A stretch of DNA of 64,000 bases from Gonapodya prolifera JEL478. Lineage: Eukaryota; Monoblepharomycota; Monoblepharidomycetes; Monoblepharidales; Gonapodyaceae. The translations under genes were made by a program, and so were the position numbers. Shown in pieces: positions 52,796-64,000 of the stretch (position 1 is its first letter; every line of letters begins with the position of its first letter). The stretch covers positions 62,001-126,000 of the forward strand of contig KQ965799.1 of assembly GCA_001574975.1 (NCBI GenBank). The letters run 5' to 3'. The notes beneath the pieces are model-generated. The model was not told where the DNA came from, ran no database searches, and saw only the letters and a program-made list of their open reading frames with translations.

Positions 52796-53622
52796 TCAGG
52801 TCGCTTCTGTGGGCGCAACAACCACGTCCAACGTAACATCCTCTCCATGTATGGTGACGGAGAGACGGTGGGTCCCGTACTGTCTCACCCGGTCGACGAC
52901 GCCTTCCGCTTCCGACGACCCGAGAAATCGAACTCCATGTTCCTCCGCGGACAGGACAACGTCATGTTTCGAACGCAGTAGCTCTATCACGTCGGATACT
53001 GACACGGAGCCAAAAAATGAATCAGAGTCTTTCGCCCTTGGTACTCGGTGGAATATGAGAGAAGGAGTGGAAGAGCTTAGTGCCGCTAGCTTTTCCAGGA
53101 TGTCCTTTGATCGATTTGAACGCTCTACGGCTTTCTGAAGGACCCCACCGTCTTTGCTTGCACGTTCTACAGGCGACATTTTCTGCTTCAGATAGGAAGC
53201 AGGGAAGACAGGCTTGCCTGCAGTGACAACCGAATAAACAAACTGGGTCCACCTTCCTGAGCCTGGAACTTACCTCGGCGATCTGTTGGTAGGTATACAG
53301 CTTTTTTCCGGGGAAGTAAGTGCCTAGCATGGGTTCCTATGGTATGATGATTCCAGTCAGCCTCAAATCATTCTCATTCAACTTCTGTAGCTCACTGTCG
53401 ACTGCCACGATGTCCCCCCTTTCTCCCAGAGATTCCACTGGCTTCGTCAATTGGACGTACACTGGCGCTTTGGCCACGAATCGCTGTCGCATGGCGTCAA
53501 TCCTCACAACCGCCAATCGTGATACGCGCATGTCCACGCCCACCTGCTGAATAAGACACAACGCTGTTGTGGCGCAGGCGAAGCTGCACACATCCCGTAC
53601 GGGCGGAGTGCGGAGGTGCATC
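52796..53622 (-). CDS. MRPL9: Mitochondrial ribosomal protein bL9m
   Basis: Start placed at the ATG at 53622 (MHLRTPPVRDVCSFACATTA), which gives a presequence-like basic, hydroxylated N-terminus. The bL9 core follows: VYVQLTKPVESLGERGDIVA, with the next exon TYFPGKKLYTYQQIAE. The last exon gives LEKLAALSSSTPSLIFHRVP and DSFFGSVSVSDVIELLRSKH, then YGTHRLSVTIHGEDVTLDVV, the C-terminal bL9 domain. This is a structural protein of the mitochondrial large subunit. The conserved GYARN-like loop of bacterial bL9 is replaced, so the junction between the first two exons is the least certain point. The best phase-consistent acceptor is just before ACTTACTTCCCC. Confidence 0.8.
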
Positions 53623-53807
53623 TTCAGCTCGTCTTCCTCTAGTTTAGCGCTAATTTTTACTCTATTCAACTTTAACTTTTTTTTCCTCCCTCCACCTTCA
53701 TTGCTGACCACGGCAAAGGAATGAAATTGGAGAGGAGCGCATAAGCGTCCTCAGATTGATAAATTTACTGTAGTCGTTACAGTCGCTAAAGATTGGTTCC
53801 GAAAAAG

Positions 53808-56395
53808 TTAGAACCCATCGCCAAATTCGTTCACGGCTTTCCTTCGGGCTAACGCTGCGAGTCCCATTTTCTTTGGTGGCACGGCCTTTTTCCTCGTTGC
53901 AGATTGTGCCTTGCTACCGCCTATAGAAATATCACCAGGACTGTCTCGCAGACCAAAGCTTTTTGCAACATGCCCGAGGTGAAGTTTTCGCAAGTGAAAA
54001 ATGCTCCTCTGTGCTGCTGGATGTGTGGAGTAAGCACGAAGATGTGCGGTGTATGCAGAGCGAGAAAGTTTTAGAAGCTGGAGAGTGAATATATCAGATG
54101 TCACAACGACCCACCGAACAGAAGGTAGCATTAACCCACTTCAGGATCTTCAAGGGTGGCTCTTTCCACCATCATTTGCAGATTTGTGGCGTTAACCTCC
54201 CATTCCGCAAATCCTTTTGAATTCACCTTTGCAGGCTGCTTCCTCCAGTCTTTCAAACCCTCTACGACGACAGTCTCTACCACCATGCGTTCGACCAACA
54301 TTCCCCTCTTTTCCAAGACAGAGACGTAGTCGGCCTCTTCCGGCGATATGAAAATGACCGCCTCTCCGTTCCGACCTATTCGAGCAGTCCGTCCCACCCT
54401 GTGCACGTACTCCTCCACATCGTGCGGTGGATCCAACTGAACAACCAGAGCGACATCTGGAACGTCAAGTCCACGTGCGGCGAGAGAGGTGGAAACGAGG
54501 ACCCCGTTTTGCGCCGAGACAAAAGTTTTGAGAGCAGATGCTCGAGCGGCAGGTGTCAAACCTCCATGCAGCTTGGTGACGGGGGCTCGAAGGAAAATTG
54601 AATCACGGGTTGGAATATCTGGATCCTCTTCCCTTTGTTCCTTTGCATTCTTCCGGACGTCCGCCCCTATAACTCCAGTCATCACTTTCCAAAGCCATTC
54701 CGCAACGTCTTGCGCAGCTACAAAGACAACACACTTCCGGCCTTTCAAACTTGCCCGTCGTAGAAGGGAGGCAAGAGCCACAAGTCGAAGCTTATACGGT
54801 GCGGGAATATAAAGTTGGCGAAGATGTGCAGGAGTGGCAATCAAAGATCCAGCCTCGTTTAACCTGCCCGAGGTATTGGAGGTCGCAGGTTTCTCCAGAA
54901 ATCCTCCAGACTGCGTGGCGGGGAGGGGCGCTTCAGAACCGGCTTTGGCATCAGAAGCAACCCAGTCTTTCACTCCGGTTTCAGTGACAACCACAGTCTT
55001 GGTTTTCATGAGCCACCCTGCCATTTTCGCCACCCCTGCCTCTACTGTTGCCGAGCACAGAACAATTCTTCGCCTGCCAGGAAGGCTTGCATCCCAATCT
55101 CTGGAGAGCCCTTTTCGTTCTCCCCCGCGCCACATCTTGTCCAATATTCGCACGCATTCCTTTATATCTTCTTCCAAGCCCTCTTCCACGAGTCGATCAG
55201 CTTCATCCAGCACAAGCCACCGCACGTTGGACACATCCAGCGCCGCCGTTGTTCGAAGGTGGTCAAGCAGTCGTCCAGGGGTACCGATTAATATTTGAGC
55301 ACCACGACGAAGACGCGCCTTCTCGGACTTGCGCCGCGCACCACCGATAAGGAGAACGGGTGTGAGCCAATGCGCGGGTCGGTGTAAAGGGTCCGTCGCG
55401 CTCTGAATTGCTGAGGTTCCTTTTGTTTCGGAATCGGACTCGTCGTCGTCCTCCTCCTGCAGCGCAGAATGACTTTCTTTCGCCTTTCCACCACCCCAGT
55501 TCACAAGGCTTCCAACCACGTCACATATCTGTCCAGCCAGCTCCCGTGTCGGGGCAATAATGACTGCCAAAACCCCAGTCCTGTCCCTTCTTGCCGCAGC
55601 GCCTTCGATCTTCAGCACCGAATCAACGATAGGGGCAAGATATGCCAAGGTTTTTCCGGACCCTGTTGGCGATTGTATGAGTAAGTCCCGGCCCGTCGGA
55701 TTCAGTAGGAGGGGAAGAGAGTGTCGCTGGACGGACGTCGGAGTGGCAAGTCCGAGTTTGGTGCTCACGTGGCTGGAAAGGAATGGCGCGATACCTAAGC
55801 TTTCAAAGGACGAGCCGGCAAACAGGGGAGCATTTGGTGCCCGTGCTGATGAGTCATGATCCACTTGGAGCGATTCCGGCATGGTAGGATTGGATGAAAA
55901 CAAGGAGGAGACAATCGTTTTGGAGCCGCCTCTCCGATCTGGTGCAGTCGACTTTGATGAGGGAGCGCTGCGTTCCTGTGGATTGGCCTTGGACCGACCA
56001 ACACCAACACTGACCGTTGCTGTAAGCTTTCTCTTCTTGGGTGATGGGGGAGCATCAGCGCCACTTTCCGGTAAGGGAGCTTGTCTCTTCAGTTGAGGAC
56101 CTTTATTGGAGTCACCAGAGGCATCAGTGACCGGGAGCTATTAGAGGGACTTTGTTCATCATCTGCCACTACGAGCGCTGGAAAGGGCAGCGATCGGGCT
56201 TTTCACCTTGTCCGTGGTAGATTCTGATCGTCCGATTTTTCCCTTTTGCCCTCTTGAGATAGCTGCCTTCACTGCGAGATGTCGGCGCTTCCAAGACCCC
56301 TTCATGCTCGCCTTGGACCGCACAGTCCCCTTTTTGCTGCCATTTCCCGATGCAGAGCTTTTGGCTATATTGATCAGAAGCCCATCATCGTCCAT
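53808..56395 (-). CDS. DBP7: DEAD-box RNA helicase DBP7 / DDX31
   Basis: Three exons: 56173-56395, 54140-56100 and the last ending at 53808. The start MDDDGLLINIAK resembles the DBP7 N-terminus, with SMKGSWKRRHLAVK and later TIVSSLFSSNPTMPESLQ, which parallels the VSSLF motif ahead of the helicase core. Core motifs: TPTSVQRHSLP, SPTGSGKTLAY, APTRELAGQI, GGARRKSEKARLRRG, GTPGRLLDHL, VLDEADRL, CSATVEAG, FVAAQDVAEW, LHGGLTP, STSLAARGLDVPDVALVVQL and YVHRVGRTARIGRNGEAV. The final exon has YTAHLRAYSTHPAAQRSIFH and LHLGHVAKSFGLRDSP, diagnostic of DDX31/DBP7. The enzyme acts in the nucleolus on 60S subunit assembly. Only 71 bp separate it from the ligase stop upstream. Confidence 0.92.
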
Positions 56396-56466
56396 CCTGA
56401 ATGATTTCGAGCCAAAATGGTGAACGAGAGGTGTACAATGTAAAAACAAAAATGTTAGTAATCTTT

Positions 56467-59400
56467 TCAATCACTAATTTCCCCTCCCCCTTCTTTTCCC
56501 CCTCCCTCCTCCTCCAGCAAATCCTGGGCAGGTGGCCCATCATCTTGAAGAGTTGAATTTTGAACCAGTACTTGCTTGCCATACGCCTCGGCAACTTTCC
56601 AAAGATGATGGGTGAGAACGCCTAAACCAACCTGTCCGGAGAAAACGTAGATATACATACTTTCCATCGACGTTGTAACATCTTCCAGTCCCTGTGAGGT
56701 TGCAAAATCACATGCGTACAAACGGGCCACATCTGCAGGTGCTCACCTTATCCGTTCGCACTCTCACAAAGCGGGGAAAGCGAAGACTGACCCCTCGGCC
56801 AGATGTCGGCTCCACAACACCTCGAGCAGCTGAATGTGTTGGAGAGAGGGTTAGGTCCGCCCCACGGATCTCCCAGCTCCAACATTTACCAGCAGGGTTT
56901 CCCATAAGTCAATGTCAGATGGTTCAAAGTTTGATGCCACCTACATGTGCACAGGCTCGAACCACATATCCGGAGTCAAGTGATCGTCCACCTCATACCC
57001 TGATGGTCGTTTTGGGCTTATCATCCCATTCTCGCGAGTGAAAGCCTGGGTGGTGTTCGTAAAAAGACATATCAACTCCGAACACAATATCAACATACCG
57101 TGAGCTGTTCCCGGTAAAAGTCATCGGTGAACCCTGACATGACCTTGCACACAGACTCATAACGCTCGGTTTTGGGATTCCAACAGGCGAGCAGGAACGC
57201 TACACGTCCGGAGCGGACCATTCAACGTTTGTTGAGCGAAACGTCATCCAATCGCACTCACGACTGTACCATCCAGCCTTTCGACCGTTCCCCCACCAAG
57301 CTCCAATAACGACAAGATCAAAAGTCCGGAAAGAGTCGGAGTAATCCTTTTTGACCTTGAGCCACGAGTTGCAGCGCTTGTCTTGTGGGCATGTGCACGT
57401 TGAAAACCCCGGGGCAACAAGGAAAGCAAGTGACGCGACGCTTACCAGGTTCGTACGTCGCAAGGAGAGCGCCTCGCTCGGCTTTCTTCTCCTCCGGCGG
57501 TTCGTCAAGCAGTTTGAGCATCAGACCCTCCGCGCCTCCTGCTAACGCGTCTGAGAGAAATGTTTCGACGTCGTCCTGTGCGGCGTCAAGCAATTGATTG
57601 GTAAACTGAAATCGGTGGCGAACGGGGGAGAAGGAGGCATGTAGTAGGTGAAGCTTGTAAAGTGAGTGGACAAGAGAAGCAGTTCAGCTTGGTTCGGCTT
57701 TTATGCACAGCGTGAGAAAAGATGAGTCCACACACCCGTTCTCGCAAAGGCTTCTGCATTAGCGATTCACCATTTAAGTAAAGAAGGTCAAACGGATACA
57801 CTAACAGGTCGTTATTACTTTGTCACTTTCAGTCCAAGCCCATCTCAGCACCCACCGCAAACATCCGACCCCTTCAGATCCGCAAGCTCGCCTTGCGTCT
57901 TCTTGGGCCTATTCGAAAGCACTTGAAACGGCTTATGCTTCCCTGTCTCGCCGTCGATTGCCACGATCTCCGCGTCGAGGATGAAGCTCGAGGTCGTTGG
58001 CACGCATGCCTGCGGGATCATGTTCACGACGTCGAAGAACTTGCCCGTGTTGTTCTCGAGGTGTCTCGAAAAGATGGTGGCCACGCCTCCGCCCCAGTGG
58101 ATCTGCGCGCGTTGGCCGTCGTACTTCCAGTCGGCAACGTACGATAGGCCGTCGAGCTTGTCGAGGGCTTCGGGCAGGTCCTTTGTGATCTTGCCCAGCA
58201 TGGGACGGATGGGGATGTGCAAGTGCACGCGGAGACGCTCGGACAGGGTGAGTGGGTCGAACTGGGGATCGAACAGTGCGGGGACGAGAATGTCCCAGCT
58301 TGGACACTGGCAGGAAAGATGTCCGGCCTGTCGCTTCAAGCTCATTTGCAAGCCGTAGTAAGCTCCAGCGACTCACCACAGACCAGCAGCTCCTGAGCAC
58401 AGCTTCCATCTCCTTGGTCCGCTCAACGACCTTGTTCCACGCACCTCGTCGCTTGCCGCCTTGTGGATCGTCCCACTCCCTGTTGGCCACTGCGGCCTTG
58501 GCCAACGCACCAAGCAGGGTAAGCTTGGCTGTTCCCGAGCGCAAGTTTCCCGTGAGGATGCGGACGAGCCATCGGACTTCCTCACCCTGTGCGGCGGACA
58601 GCAAACGCTGGATGCGCTGCTGCCGCGTCGCTTGGGAGTTGGCACCCTTGAGCTGGGCGAGAGAGCGGAGGGTCGTGAATACGGATGAGACGGTGAGCGG
58701 GGGGAGTTTGAACTGCATGGGTTTTGGTTTACACTCGTGAGTTTGTGGTTCTGCGTTAACCCGAGACCCAAGGGCCAAGCGCTCGGGCTCACCAGGGTTG
58801 TTTGCTTGATCTTCATTTCCATGACGGCATCTCCAAGGTCGCCTTTTTCATCTAGCAATCGTTTCACCTCGGCTGTCGTCACACCGCTCACTTCACGCGC
58901 CGCTTTCACAATGACTTGACCTCCGACTCCGAGCTCTAAGCCCTCGAAGCTCGGAGCGACCGTGCCGGAAAGCAGGTAGACTGCGGAGAGTATGTCCGCG
59001 GGGAAATGCAATAGTACGGAGCGAAGAAGGTTGGCGAGGGCGTCGGACGCTGCGATCCGGCCTTTGTCGAGCGAAATCGAGCGGAGTGATGAGGCGATAA
59101 TGGCTGCGATGTGGGGCGTTTGATGAGGTGTGGTATTATAAATCATGTAAAACGAGCGTCAAGATGCGAGGATGGTTTTATCACATGAAAGAGCGTCGAG
59201 ATACCTACCGAACGGTGTTGGTTTTCCGCTTTGCCAGTACGGCGGAAGAGCTTTCGGATCGTACGACTGGAGAGATACCTTGACCGAATGAGGTGCCGCG
59301 GACGATTGCGATGCGTGCACGCCTATGACGGACTCAGTGACAGGCTCTTTCTTCAGCGAAGACGGGGAAGACGGCCCTTGCTGGGTCACTGCAAGCTTCG

Positions 59401-59683
59401 TGTCCAGTTCCAGTTCCAATTGCGCGCCCTTTCTGGTGGGCGAGGTGGCTTCCGGTGACAGTGAAATAACATCGTCATCGCCGCCCTGGACTGAGATCTT
59501 TTCTTCCGCGATGCCTGTCTCCTCGATTAAAACAACGTCATCGTCAAGTGGATCGCTGTCGATTGCGACTGTTTCTCGACGGGATGCGGAGTCGGATTGC
59601 GCGAGCTTCTGTGCCTTCGAAGGCGAGAAGAATTGGAGTAGAGTTGCCTGTGATGGAGGCTGCTTTCGTTTCTTGGGCGGCAT
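56467..59683 (-). CDS. LIG1: DNA ligase I (ATP-dependent, PCNA-binding)
   Basis: Start ATG at 59683 gives [20 protein letters not shown], which contains the PIP box QATLLQFF for PCNA and a basic nuclear signal. After a disordered acidic linker the first exon ends GKPTPFG. The DNA-binding domain continues at 58380-59140 ([20 protein letters not shown], then [34 protein letters not shown]). The catalytic lysine is in [16 protein letters not shown] (near 58130), followed by [11 protein letters not shown] and [11 protein letters not shown]. The OB-fold end reads [20 protein letters not shown]. The last exon, joined by a 66-bp intron, ends [20 protein letters not shown] before the stop at 56467. 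It joins Okazaki fragments and repair nicks. It is divergent from TRM8 across 87 bp. Confidence 0.92.
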
Positions 59684-59770
59684 CACATCTGCAATGTGTG
59701 CAGCTTCAAATGCGAATCTCACTGAAATTTGTCATGGCCGCAGCAAGCACAACTAAAATCAAATCTTTCC
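59684..59770. promoter_or_regulatory. Very short divergent promoter (LIG1 / TRM8)
   Basis: Only 87 bp lie between the two start codons, so 5' untranslated regions and promoter elements must overlap. An out-of-frame ATG at 59733 precedes the TRM8 start. Confidence 0.5.
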
Positions 59771-61170
59771 ATGGCACCGAAACGTCCGCTCCCTTCAGCG
59801 GCACCGTACACGACCTCGGCGCCCATCGGCGACCAATCGTCCACAAAGCTCCCCCAGAAACGATACTATCGCCAACGCGCCCATGCCAATGTCTTTGCAG
59901 ACAACACCTACGACTACCCCCTCCGTCCCGACCTCATGGATTGGTCCTCGTACTACCCAGCCTACTTTGAAAAGACGGCATCGAGTGCCAATGAGGCCGG
60001 TGAATCCCTCGCAGGCACGGGCACGGACCAAGACACAAAAATGGGCAATGGCGAGCAATCGACAAATTCAGACCACCAAGAGCCGAGCGCCGGTGAATTC
60101 GCCGATAGGAACATGAAGGTGGAGATCGCGGACGTCGGTTGCGGGTATGGCGGACTGATGAGTGAGTTTGTGACGAGTGCGACGCACGGAATACAGAGCA
60201 CGGAGACCTAAGCGCGATAGCGCTGACTCCGCCGGAGCCGAGAGATTTTGCGGGTAGCGCAATGCGATGCCTAAGCGCGGAGCGCTGACCTAGGAGCCCG
60301 CCAGAGGCGAGTCAAGGAGATGCTGCCAATAGGAATCCTGCCGGAGGGGAGAACGCTCTTTGGAAGGAATGGCCCGTCGTAGGAGACCCCACGAGCAGGA
60401 AGAAGGAAATGCGAGTCGTCGGATGCGAACAAGAATCCTGCCAGAGGCATAGTGTGGGCACTGATGGCGTTCGTCTAACCTCACCCGGACAGTTTCGCTC
60501 GCTCCTCTGTTCCCCAATTCCCTCATTCTCGGCCTCGAGATCCGAGGCAAAGTACAAACCTACGTCGCAGAGCGAATCCGAGCTCTGCGCAATCAGGCCG
60601 CCGCTGGCGGTAATAAGCAAGGGTACCAGAACGTTGCGGTCATGCGGTTCAACGCGATGAAGTTCTCTCCGAGAATCTTTGCACATGCCCAGGTACACGT
60701 CGGGGTGTCTTTGCATTTCCTTCAACTGCATCGGGCTCACGTCCCTTCTTCCCCTCTTCCACAAGCTCTCCAAGATGTTCTTCCTCTTCCCCGACCCCCA
60801 CTTCAAACGCCGCAAGCACCGATCTCGCATCATCTCACCCACGCTGCTCGCCGAGTACGCCTACTTCTTGCGCATCGGCGGGCTCTTGTACCACGCCACT
60901 GACGTGAAGGAGCTCCACGAATGGATGGTTGCCAAATGCGACGCGCACCCCCTGTTTGAAAAGGTGTCAGACGAGGAAATGGTGAGTGCTCAAACTACGT
61001 CTGGGTCACACGTGGCAACTTTTCTAAATGGGTACTTGTTCAAGGCGGCCGACCCGTGTGTAAACTTGGTGCTCACTACCACCGAGGAGGGGAAAAAGGT
61101 CGAGCGAAATGGGGGCGAGAAGTGGGTTGCTGTGTGGCGGAGAATAGCAGACGAAGAGCTTGGCGTTTGA
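59771..61170 (+). CDS. TRM8: tRNA (guanine-N7)-methyltransferase catalytic subunit
   Basis: Four exons: 59771-60161, 60493-60692, 60766-60981 and 61045-61170. Start [20 protein letters not shown]. Motifs are [20 protein letters not shown], then [13 protein letters not shown] (SAM site), [20 protein letters not shown] then [22 protein letters not shown], and [20 protein letters not shown] with [13 protein letters not shown]. All are typical of TRM8/METTL1. With the WD protein TRM82 it makes m7G46 in tRNA. The first exon contains an acidic insertion between the N-terminal region and the SAM site. The 331-bp first intron holds two copies of the palindromic repeat. Confidence 0.92.
60202..60313 (+). 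repeat. Intronic palindromic repeat, copies D1 and D2 (TRM8 intron 1)
   Basis: D1 (60202-60243): GACCTAAGCGCGATAGCGCT then GACTCCGCCGGAGCCGAG. D2 (60266-60313): TGCCTAAGCGCGGAGCGCTG then ACCTAGGAGC and CCAGAGGCGAG. Each has a GCGC stem followed by a CTCC/GGAG stem. Confidence 0.65.
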
Positions 61171-61386
61171 AGAATTAGTGGCTAATGATACCGTGCCGTG
61201 GTCCTGACCAAAGATCGCACGATTTGCCACTCCCTCTTGCATACATCACAATTTCCCGTTCCTTCGTTCCTTTCCACGCTTTTCCCTTGCGGACGCTTTA
61301 CCCTCCCACCCCACTGCCACTCGGTCCCCCCACGGACTTCCTTTTGCACCAAACCATCTCCGGTTCCCCGTTCCCATCCCACCCAC

Positions 61387-63025
61387 ATGGACACCAAGGC
61401 GGAGATTGCGACCCAGCACGAGGACATAATCCACGATGCGCAGCTTGACTATTACGGGAGGAAGCTGGCGACGTGTTCGTCGGACAGGACCATCAAGGTC
61501 TTTGACGTGGACGGGACGACGCACAAGCTGGTGGATACGCTGAAAGGGTGCGTTTGAGTGATGAGGCGGCGTGGTGGTGTGGGGGACGACGAATGGTGGT
61601 CGAGAGGGAGGATGGTGGTGGAAGACATGCGTGGAGAAAAGGTGGACATGGACAGGGTTTTGGCAGAATTTGAATTCATGGGAATGTGGACTCCCGCAGC
61701 ATCGAGCATCTGAAAGCGCTTGAAACACTTGGCTTTGTGTTAAAACATCGGGGGAAGATATGAGTGGGGAGCATGCAAATCTTGGAGTTCTTTAAGAGCT
61801 CCACGATTTCTCAAAATTGGAGGGCTCACAAGGCTACACCATGCGAAATTCTTATGATGTCGCTCCCCACCTCGCCATGATGATCGTGAAATGGAACGGT
61901 CGACGACACTTGTGTTACCGACTAACACACTCTCCATCCTTCCCCCCTAAAACTCCAACAGCCACGACGGCCCCGTTTGGCAAGTTTCTTGGGCGCACCC
62001 CAAATTCGGCACCCTTCTTGCCTCGTGCGGATACGACGGACGAGTGGTCGTTTGGAAGGAGACGGCGGGGCAGTGGCAGAAGGTCAGGGAGCTGAGCGGA
62101 CACAGCGCGAGTGGTGAGTGACGCGGTTCACTTTGCGAGAGTCAGTTTTGGTTTGAATGTGCTACGATGGCTCTCGGTCGCATCCGCCTATTGCATCTCT
62201 GGTCAATGTTGCTCGTGCCAGTCAACTCCATTGCGTGGTGCCCACATGAATTTGGCTTGAGCCTTGCTGCTGGTAGCTCTGACGGAAAAATTTCCATTCA
62301 CACATGTAAAGGTGAGTGTGCCTCATCTTAAATATGAAATCGCTCTCCAAGTGTTCCCCTCATTTCAAACACAGATGATGGGCAGTGGGACAGTGTTTCG
62401 TTCCCTGGTCATTCTATCGGAGTAACCGCTGTTTCTTGGGCGCCATCAACGGTCCCGGGGTCGCTGATTCAAATGGCAGGGAGCACAGCCGCTGGAGTTG
62501 CGGGTAAACGTTTAGCCAGCGGTGGTTGTGACAACAATGTCAAAATTTGGAGGTAAGAACATCATCAATTGGTAACCGGACTGCTTCTTCAGTGGCGTTA
62601 ACGCCACTTCGTTCCACAGGGAAGAAAATGGCCAATGGAAGGAGGAGTGCATTCTTCAGGGACACCAGGATTGGGTGCGGGATGTCGCTTGGGCGCCAAG
62701 CATTGGTCTACCTGGACATAGGATCGCGAGTTGCTCGCAAGTAAATATCCGCCGCCATTGCGATAATTTCTGATGAATTCATGTCGACGATTTCTCTAAG
62801 GACAAAACCGTCCTCATCTGGTCGCACAGCCCCACGCAACCTCCCACAGAGTGGGTCTCTACCCCTCTGCGGTCGACGCCGTTCGGTGATGTAGTATGGC
62901 GGGTGTCGTGGAGCGCGGCGGGAAATGTCTTGGCGGTGGCCAGTGGGGACAATCGGGTGTCGCTCTGGAAAGAAGGGGTAGATGGTTCGTGGGAGGAAAT
63001 TGGGGAAGCAGGGGAGGGACAATAA
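61387..63025 (+). CDS. SEC13: SEC13: COPII coat and nuclear pore WD40 protein
   Basis: Exons: 61387-61547, 61962-62113, 62222-62311, 62375-62552, 62620-62740 and 62801-63025. Start [20 protein letters not shown], then [113 protein letters not shown] and [20 protein letters not shown]. This is the six-blade Sec13 propeller that pairs with Sec31 in COPII and with Nup145C/Nup96 at pores. The first intron is 414 bp, long for this genome. Stop at 63023-63025. Confidence 0.95.
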
Positions 63026-63101
63026 AGTGGTACACTAGATTCGAGAAGAGCACTCTACAACAGTTTCTGAAATACTTCACCTTCCCACCTTGTGCCTTTC
63101 C

Positions 63102-63949
63102 ATGGCTGCTCCCCCTTCCACTGCTGTCGAACAACCCCTCGACCTAGTAAAACTCTCGCTGGATGAGGTAGTCCGCGTGAAACTTCGAGGAGATCGAGAG
63201 CTGAAGGGCAAACTGCACGTTAGTGAATGGTCGTTCAATGGCTTAATTCGCATCCCGGATTGGCCCTCCACCGAGGATATGAACTGATTCGACTTTTTTG
63301 TCCCTCGAACAATGAAATCATGATCTGGAAATTGTGGGCAGGAAGGCCTTTGACCAGTGAGTACTTCATCGACGATTGCACCGATTTTCCCCTCTAAATG
63401 TAATTTCACGATACCATAATTTGCATATGTGGCTCCTGGCTTTCCTGAACGGGGTCGAATTGGGCTTGAATCATGATGGGGTGGTGCTGGTCGACCCTCG
63501 TTGTACCCGTGCAACTACCCAACTACACGTCCGGTTCCTTCCTGGTGTGCATGATACCTCTCTCCTTCAACCAGACATCTCAATATGGTCCTCGGTGACG
63601 TTGAAGAAACAGTGGTGGTGGTGGACGTGAACGAGGAGACGTATGAGGAGACTGTGCGCGTGAGTTCTATGGAGGCCGCCCAAATGCGACAACAACTTGT
63701 CGAGTAACGCGACTACGATTTCGATATCCTTGTTATTATCACAACCCCAGACGATCAAACGAGCGCATGAGATGTTGTTCGTGAGTTCTTGATATCTTTC
63801 ATCCTTATTGGGAGTTTCACGCTTACCGTTGCCTCATGCACAGGTTCGAGGTGATGGTGTGATACTGGTATGTTGCTGGGTAATCGTTCTTCCCCTATAT
63901 ATTCTCATCGTTCAACTCCCTGCAGGTTGCACCGCCGTCGCGAGCATAG
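63102..63949 (+). CDS. LSM3: LSM3: U6 snRNA-associated Sm-like protein
   Basis: Six exons encode 96 residues: 63102-63218, 63346-63356 (11 nt), 63575-63659, 63751-63780 (30 nt), 63844-63867 (24 nt) and 63926-63949 (24 nt). Sequence: [20 protein letters not shown], then [23 protein letters not shown] from the micro-exon, [40 protein letters not shown] and DGVILVAPPSRA. Both Sm motifs are intact. The micro-exon is required: without it the conserved H-A-Y/F-D-Q-H-L-N-M string is broken and the frame is lost. LSM3 is part of the Lsm2-8 ring on U6 and the Lsm1-7 decay ring. Confidence 0.93.
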
Positions 63950-64000
63950 TGGGCTGAAGATTTTGTATAGACTAGTGTTGAAATAATTACTTTGAAAAAG

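Noticed and set aside
53623-53711. Upstream extension of the bL9m frame to 53711
   Set aside because: It has no ATG there. The first in-frame ATG at 53622 gives a suitable mitochondrial presequence.

Overview
The window is nuclear DNA from an intron-rich, compact eukaryote. Genes carry many short GT-AG introns, mostly 50-330 bp. There are no operons, no organelle genes, no tRNA or rRNA genes that I could find, and no transposon or virus-like coding domains. A flagellated early-diverging fungus (chytrid-like) fits best. The muniscin, DBP7, BYE1-like and EPR-1-like genes have fungal counterparts, while CFAP57 (an axonemal protein) and SCAPER are absent from the familiar non-flagellated yeasts and moulds. 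This assignment is an inference from gene content. A 32-base run of N marks a scaffold gap, and several left-hand loci show frame changes without splice sites, so sequence quality or gene decay is a caveat there.

Layout. 1-3.6 kb: a PPR-type gene with repeated frame changes (+). 3.7-8.9 kb: muniscin SYP1/FCHO (-). 9.2-10.4 kb: a JmjC-type gene, poorly resolved (-). 10.6-14.3 kb: a CaMK1-type kinase that splices in frame into a neutral-sphingomyelinase-type phosphodiesterase (+), the most unusual gene here. 14.7-15.8 kb: an F-box protein with a very Cys-rich tail (-). 16-32 kb: a gene-poor, repeat-bearing stretch with an F-box remnant, a proline-rich membrane protein (22.5-23.5 kb, -) and a three-exon gene of unknown function with long internal repeats (27.2-29.6 kb, +).

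From 32 kb on the window is densely packed with housekeeping genes: CFAP57 (+), beta-tubulin (-), SCAPER (-), a PHD/TFIIS-M/SPOC/RS protein of the BYE1-PHF3-DIDO type (-), CCDC12/Cwf18 (-), a BAH-PHD reader (+), KHDC4 (+), mitochondrial bL9m (-), DBP7/DDX31 (-), DNA ligase I (-), the tRNA m7G methyltransferase TRM8 (+), SEC13 (+) and LSM3 (+). Spacers are often only 50-200 bp.

Themes. Several genes serve RNA processing (Cwf18, KHDC4, LSM3, DBP7, TRM8) and chromatin or transcription (BYE1-like, BAH-PHD, JmjC). Others serve membrane traffic (SYP1, SEC13, SCAPER) and the cytoskeleton or flagellum (tubulin, CFAP57). No pathway-level clustering is evident. Points that stand out: the kinase-lipase fusion with an in-frame stop inside the junction intron; a family of short palindromic repeats sitting in sense orientation inside introns of four genes; micro-exons of 11-30 nt in LSM3 and beta-tubulin; and an RS tail on the SPOC protein. 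Exon coordinates were read by eye and may be off by a base or two.
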